Shown one piece after another: positions 59,861-64,000 of a stretch of DNA of 64,000 nt. Made by a program: the position numbers and the translations under genes. The stretch is from assembly GCF_018613605.1 (NCBI RefSeq), contig NZ_JAGGPU010000002.1, positions 186,001 to 250,000 of the forward strand, given 5' to 3'. Positions within the stretch are counted from its first letter, which is position 1. Each line of letters opens with the position of its first letter. Below the pieces are notes generated by a model, which was not told the DNA's origin, did no database searches, and was given only the letters and a program-made list of their open reading frames with translations. The stretch is from Pedobacter sp. ISL-64. Lineage in GTDB: Bacteria; Bacteroidota; Bacteroidia; Sphingobacteriales; Sphingobacteriaceae.

Positions 59861-60981
59861 TGATAACGGATATGAAAAATTCAATAAAATACATGAGCGC
59901 TTTAGCAATTTTATCGTTGCTAACGCTAATCAATTCGGCTTGCAAAAAGAACGGAGGATTTTATGATGCTCCAGAACAAAATGTAACGTTTGCTGGAAAT
60001 ACTTACGAGTATTTAAAAAGTAAACCGGGGGTTTTCGATTCGCTAATTGTAGCGATTGATAGAATGGGCCTTAAAAAAACATTAACCGATAGTAATGTTA
60101 CGCTATTTGCAGTAAGCAATCCAAGCTTTCAGCTGGCTTTACGAAACTTAAATACCTTGAGAAAGCAATCGGATAAGGATGCACTTTTTTTAGCCAATAT
60201 AGATGCCGTTCAGTTAGATACTATGACCTCTTATTATATTATCAGAGGCAAAAAACCTACAGATTCTTTAAAACTTCAGGATGGGTTAAACTTAACCAGT
60301 GCACATATTTCTTACCCGATGCATGCGAGCATCACTAACATTTCGGCTTCTGGCCAAGTTGGTGCGGGACCTTCAATCATTAATTTTAACAATACCAAAA
60401 AAAGCAAGTTTGTTCGCAACTGGGCAACCAGCACAACATCATCAAACAATATTAAAACCAAAAATGGCATAGTGCATGTAATCAGTGCCGATCACGTATT
60501 TGGTTTTAACGAATTCGTTACCCGGCTAACCTTTGTACCACCACCACCAAACCTGTACCTGGAAATTGGCGGTGTATTTTCATCTAACCGCGAAAATGGT
60601 GGGGGCATAACCAGTGGAGAAAATTCGAGGAAAGTAATTGATGGTGATGACCATACTAAATTCTTAGCCGACTTACAGGGTGAGTTATGGATGAGGTTTG
60701 AACTCAAAACTCCAGCGGTTTCATCAGTATATACCTTAACATCGGCAAATGATGCCAACGAAAGAGATCCTAAAGCCTGGACATATGAAGGCTCTATGGA
60801 TGGTACGAATTGGGTAGAATTGGATAGGAGATCTAACTTCTTCTTTGAAGAAAGATATCAGCAAAAGGTATTTAGATGTACAAACACGGTTGCCTATAAA
60901 TTTTACCGCGTTGTTATTACCGAACTAAGAAACAGCGGAACATTCCAGTTGGCTGAGTTTACCATAAATAAAACGAAATAG
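59860..60981 (+). CDS. Lipoprotein with fasciclin and discoidin (F5/8 type C-like) domains
   Basis: 373 residues. Lipoprotein signal (LAILSLLTLINSAC). A fasciclin-like domain spans about 42-215, with 'YEYLKSKPGVFDSLIVAIDR', 'DSNVTLFAVSNPSF' and 'NGIVHVISADHVF' (the H1/H2-like boxes). A discoidin/galactose-binding-like beta sandwich spans about 232-372 ('DGDDHTKFLADLQGELWMRFELKTPA', 'DPKAWTYEGSMDGTNWVELDRR', 'FYRVVITELRNSGTFQLAEF'). Probably a surface glycan-binding or adhesion accessory of the SusC/SusD system. The start overlaps the SusD stop. Confidence 0.85.
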   Translation: MITDMKNSIKYMSALAILSLLTLINSACKKNGGFYDAPEQNVTFAGNTYEYLKSKPGVFDSLIVAIDRMGLKKTLTDSNVTLFAVSNPSFQLALRNLNTLRKQSDKDALFLANIDAVQLDTMTSYYIIRGKKPTDSLKLQDGLNLTSAHISYPMHASITNISASGQVGAGPSIINFNNTKKSKFVRNWATSTTSSNNIKTKNGIVHVISADHVFGFNEFVTRLTFVPPPPNLYLEIGGVFSSNRENGGGITSGENSRKVIDGDDHTKFLADLQGELWMRFELKTPAVSSVYTLTSANDANERDPKAWTYEGSMDGTNWVELDRRSNFFFEERYQQKVFRCTNTVAYKFYRVVITELRNSGTFQLAEFTINKTK

Positions 60982-60983
60982 TG

Positions 60984-62108
60984 ATGCGAAATAGAAACAT
61001 TAAAATAAATACTCCAATGAAATCTATCATAAATAAATGTTTTGCGCTCCTTTTACTTGCTATCACTGTTTGCAGTAGCTGTAAAAAGATTTTCGACTTG
61101 CCAGATGAGAAAGATTATATCAGCAACAATGTGAATTTTAGCAATAAAATTCTTGAACCCATAATTGGTAGAACCAATCTTATCGGTGGTTTTAATAGTG
61201 ATAACTCAACCAATCCAATTACGTTTGAAATTGTAAACGTTAGGTTTGGTGATGGAAAACCGGTAAGCGATCTTTTTACAACGGCGCCTACTTATGTTTG
61301 GACTGCTCCTTACACGGGTTTGGAGAAAAGCTTGGCTGAAATTGAAGCGAAAAGAAAAATTGAAACGCATCCAATATTTGAAATACGTTCGTCAGGTGAA
61401 TTTATTTTGTGGCCTTCGGCAACCAATCAGATATTGAAGCCCCGTCCAACAGATAGTACTAATTTTTCTCAGGATACCCGCTTTTTTGATGTGAAGGTTA
61501 AAAATACAGGCGGTGAAAGGCTGATCAAAGATTTTCAGATCAGACCTTTCAGAGAGCGCCCATACGAGCCATCGAATGATTTTAACGCCTATACGGGGTT
61601 GCCTTCTCCTGACCCAAAATTTCCTTTAGATAAAAAATTGAGAGATTATATCCGCCCTTATTTAAATAACGTAATCGGCGCAACTTCTAACTTAAACTTA
61701 GTAAGCAACAATGATAAAAAGGATGCGATTGTTTACATCCGTCCATTAGCTTCTGGCGGAAATGGCCATTCGTTACGAATTGTGGTTTTGGGCAAGGATT
61801 CTTTACCCATTGATCCGAAGTTCTTCAATGAAACGGTTTGGGATAAAATGATCCATGGTTTTAATATCCAAAAAACAGATAAATATGTTCAGTACGATGT
61901 TGCTTATCCAATTCCATTGGTAGAGATTCCAACATCATACGCTACCGGGGGATCAAGAGCAAAAGCTGAATTGAGTTACTCCCGGATAGGTTTTGGGGGC
62001 GGACGTACGGTGGCTACTTTCGGTATCAATTTCTCCATTTACAAAGCAGGAGACTGGGAAATCGTCTTTTATTTCAAAAACGAGAACCCAAAATTTGCTA
62101 ACGAATAG
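60984..62108 (+). CDS. Lipoprotein resembling DUF5007-type proteins
   Basis: About 374 residues. After a short N-terminal stretch there is a lipoprotein signal (CFALLLLAITVCSSC; probable true start MKSIINK at 61017). The body has no enzyme motif: 'DEKDYISNNVNFSNKILEPIIGRTNLIGGFN', 'PTYVWTAPYTGLEKSLAEIEAK', 'IYKAGDWEIVFYFKNENPKF'. I recall similar proteins being called DUF5007 and standing in the same position beside fasciclin and SusC/SusD genes, but cannot check. Probably a surface accessory. It starts 3 bp after the previous stop, and the second SusC gene follows by 21 bp. Confidence 0.75.
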   Translation: MRNRNIKINTPMKSIINKCFALLLLAITVCSSCKKIFDLPDEKDYISNNVNFSNKILEPIIGRTNLIGGFNSDNSTNPITFEIVNVRFGDGKPVSDLFTTAPTYVWTAPYTGLEKSLAEIEAKRKIETHPIFEIRSSGEFILWPSATNQILKPRPTDSTNFSQDTRFFDVKVKNTGGERLIKDFQIRPFRERPYEPSNDFNAYTGLPSPDPKFPLDKKLRDYIRPYLNNVIGATSNLNLVSNNDKKDAIVYIRPLASGGNGHSLRIVVLGKDSLPIDPKFFNETVWDKMIHGFNIQKTDKYVQYDVAYPIPLVEIPTSYATGGSRAKAELSYSRIGFGGGRTVATFGINFSIYKAGDWEIVFYFKNENPKFANE

Positions 62109-62129
62109 TTGATCAATAAAGCTAATATT

Positions 62130-64000
62130 ATGAAAAGAAATATACTTTTATATACATTACTTATTGTATGTATAATATGTTGTACGAATGCCTATTCGCA
62201 AGAAAAAAATATCATTGTAAGTGGTAGGGTTCTGGATAAAGATACTAAACAAGGGGTGCCAGGTGTATCGGTTGTTTTGCAAGCCACCAATAAAGGCTTA
62301 ACGCAAACAAATGGCGACGGAAAGTTTTCGGTTAACGTACCCGTTGGAGGAACACTTTTATTCAAATTTTTAGGTTACAACACCTCATCGGTTAAAATTA
62401 CCGATCAAACCAATATTACAGTTAACATTAGCGAAAACCGCAAGGATCTAAGTGAGGTAATCATTGTAGCGTATCAGAATAGACCAAAGGAAACCACTGC
62501 TGGATCGGTAACGGTGCTTAGTGGTAAGGATGTATCCGATATACCGGTATCGAATATAGAAACACTTTTACAGGGTAAAGTACCGGGGTTAAATATCCAG
62601 AACAATACCGGTGCACCGGGTTTTAGAGGATCGGTACAGCTTCGTGGTTTATCAAGTTTAAGTATTTCTGGTAGTGGTAACGATTCATTTTTACAACCTA
62701 CATCGCCATTATATATTATTGATGGTGTGCCTTTAGATGCAGATAAGGCAGCAGAGTTTGGTTTTCAAACGCAAGGTCCTGGGGTGAGCCCACTTTCGCT
62801 AATCCCTCAGGAGGATATCGAAAATATCCAAATCCTGAAAGATGCGCAGGCAACTTCCATGTATGGTTCCAGAGGTGCTTATGGCGTAATCATCATTACC
62901 ACAAAAAGAGGTAACTCGAAAGTGCCGCGTATTAAATATGTATCGAACTTTTTCGTTAATGCACCCCCTAAATTACGCGAAACATTAGGTGGTAATTCAG
63001 AACGTCAATTAAAGATTCAACAGATTATTTTAAACGCGCAGACCCTTAATCAAATCAGGGGGATTAGCAATACACCTTTCCTTGCCGATAGTTTAAATGC
63101 ATACTGGAACAATTCTACCGATTGGCAGGATGTATTTTATCAAACCACTTTTAACCAAAGTCATAACCTAGCCTTAGATGGTGGTGATCAGAAGTTTAAT
63201 TACAAGGCCAATATGGGGTATTATGCCGAAAAAGGTGTAATTAAAAACACAGGTTATAACCGTTACAATTTGAACATGAACATGGAGTTCAAACCGAATG
63301 ATAAATTTAGATTTTTCGGTTTCGTTAATGGTTCGGTAGGTAAGCAGAATAAAGGTAACGGTGCAGGCTTACTTCAATCGGGTGTAGCTTCAAACGGTCA
63401 GGCGTCAACACTTTTGCCTCCTCCGTCTTTTTATCAGGCATCTGGTGGCGTATTGTCGGCTTTGCAAACGCTGAATGATAACAATTCGAGAAATTTAAGA
63501 ACAAATATTGATGCCCGTTACGAATTTATACCAGGTTTTGCGGCTTCATCTACCTTAAGTTATGATTATACTTCAGATACTGAAACTACATTTACACCAG
63601 CTGCGGCCAACGGACAGTTTGCCAAACTTTATGATTATAATGGAAGAAACTTCCAGTTATATAATAGAAACGCGATCACTTACGCTAAAACTTTAGGCGA
63701 AAAACATAATTTCTTTATTAACACATTTAACGAAATTTATAAACAAGGTTCACAATCATCCATAAGCAGACAGGAAAGAATTCCAAACGATCAGCTTCAG
63801 GGCCCAATCGGTTACGACGGTTATTACTCAAGGGGGGGTGGGGTTTTAAGTAGCTATAAAAATGCTACAATCGCGTCTTTTGCAGGTTCATTATCTTACG
63901 ATTACGATAAGAAATATGTCGCTGAATTCTCTTACCGTTTAGATGGTACATCATCAAGCGGTTTGGAAAATCCATATTCTAAAAACTCTTCAGTGGGTTT
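62130..64000 (+). CDS. SusC/RagA-family TonB-linked outer-membrane protein, 3' end outside window
   Basis: The first 623 codons are present. Signal peptide (LLIVCIICCTNAYSQ), carboxypeptidase-regulatory-like domain (about 25-105: 'VSGRVLDKDTKQGVPGVSVVL', 'TNGDGKFSVNVPVGG'), plug ('IETLLQGKVPGLNIQNNTGAPGFRG', 'SPLYIIDGVPLD', 'ENIQILKDAQATSMYGSRGAYGVIIITTK'), then the barrel. It has the full N-terminal architecture that the first SusC of the operon lacks. A SusD partner is expected just beyond the window. The track of open frame continues to the last base. Confidence 0.93.
   Translation, partial: MKRNILLYTLLIVCIICCTNAYSQEKNIIVSGRVLDKDTKQGVPGVSVVLQATNKGLTQTNGDGKFSVNVPVGGTLLFKFLGYNTSSVKITDQTNITVNISENRKDLSEVIIVAYQNRPKETTAGSVTVLSGKDVSDIPVSNIETLLQGKVPGLNIQNNTGAPGFRGSVQLRGLSSLSISGSGNDSFLQPTSPLYIIDGVPLDADKAAEFGFQTQGPGVSPLSLIPQEDIENIQILKDAQATSMYGSRGAYGVIIITTKRGNSKVPRIKYVSNFFVNAPPKLRETLGGNSERQLKIQQIILNAQTLNQIRGISNTPFLADSLNAYWNNSTDWQDVFYQTTFNQSHNLALDGGDQKFNYKANMGYYAEKGVIKNTGYNRYNLNMNMEFKPNDKFRFFGFVNGSVGKQNKGNGAGLLQSGVASNGQASTLLPPPSFYQASGGVLSALQTLNDNNSRNLRTNIDARYEFIPGFAASSTLSYDYTSDTETTFTPAAANGQFAKLYDYNGRNFQLYNRNAITYAKTLGEKHNFFINTFNEIYKQGSQSSISRQERIPNDQLQGPIGYDGYYSRGGGVLSSYKNATIASFAGSLSYDYDKKYVAEFSYRLDGTSSSGLENPYSKNSSVG

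Noticed and set aside
1..64000. CRISPR arrays, rRNA genes, complete tRNAs, complete insertion sequences, phage genes
   Set aside because: I looked for regularly spaced repeats, rRNA-like sequence, full cloverleafs and transposase/integrase/phage motifs and saw none apart from the tRNA fragment at 32948-33013.

Overview
The window comes from a Bacteroidota genome, most like Pedobacter, Mucilaginibacter or another member of the Sphingobacteriaceae. The support is the SusC/SusD-type outer-membrane operon, lipoprotein signals ending in SC, LytTR response regulators paired with His_kinase-type sensors, TAnnTTTG-like -7 promoter boxes, a reg_prop sensor and low GC.

Left part (about 1-32.9 kb) looks like an accessory block. 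It starts with the 3'-truncated gene of a beta-propeller two-component sensor on the minus strand. It then carries many short-chain dehydrogenase/reductases (SDRs): seven catalytically complete or near-complete copies plus degenerate ones. Interleaved are AraC regulators, VOC, NTF2-like, GlcG/HbpS-like, ABM-monooxygenase, DJ-1/PfpI and peroxiredoxin proteins, an MFS exporter, a bestrophin and a Crp/Fnr regulator. Nine transcription units here share one promoter design: two half-sites exactly 21 bp apart, then a -7-like TTTG placed 39-40 nt after the second half-site. I saw no copy right of 33 kb. This looks like one regulon, plausibly driven by the resident AraC proteins, for handling reactive carbonyls, quinones or xenobiotics (inference). 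From 21.7 to 31 kb the block has a TPR histidine kinase, a response regulator with a sigma-54 AAA+ domain, a GNAT, a five-GAF sigma-54 activator and an SMP-30-like lactonase, with candidate sigma-54 promoters and palindromic upstream sites.

Boundary (32.3-33.5 kb): a frameshifted small gene, the 3' part of a tRNA-Asn, a 93-bp duplication of the tRNA end plus terminator, and a decayed copy of the VOC gene found at 38.6 kb. This is the debris expected at the end of an integrated element or a recombination hot spot.

Right part (33.5-64 kb) reads as ordinary host genome. It has a LytTR regulator and membrane kinase divergent from a TonB-dependent receptor, a VOC protein, a retropepsin-like protein, and a three-gene fucose unit (GH29 fucosidase, mutarotase, aldo-keto reductase). 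These are followed by a lipoprotein, an SDR with AraC pair, a second LytS/LytTR pair upstream of a CocE-type hydrolase, an AraC regulator divergent from a PRISE-type reductase, a small membrane protein and a SulP transporter. Dispersed palindromic and 'accgcaaag' type repeats sit between genes. The window ends in a SusC-SusD-fasciclin/discoidin-DUF5007-like-SusC operon preceded by LacI-like operators and a 25-codon leader ORF.
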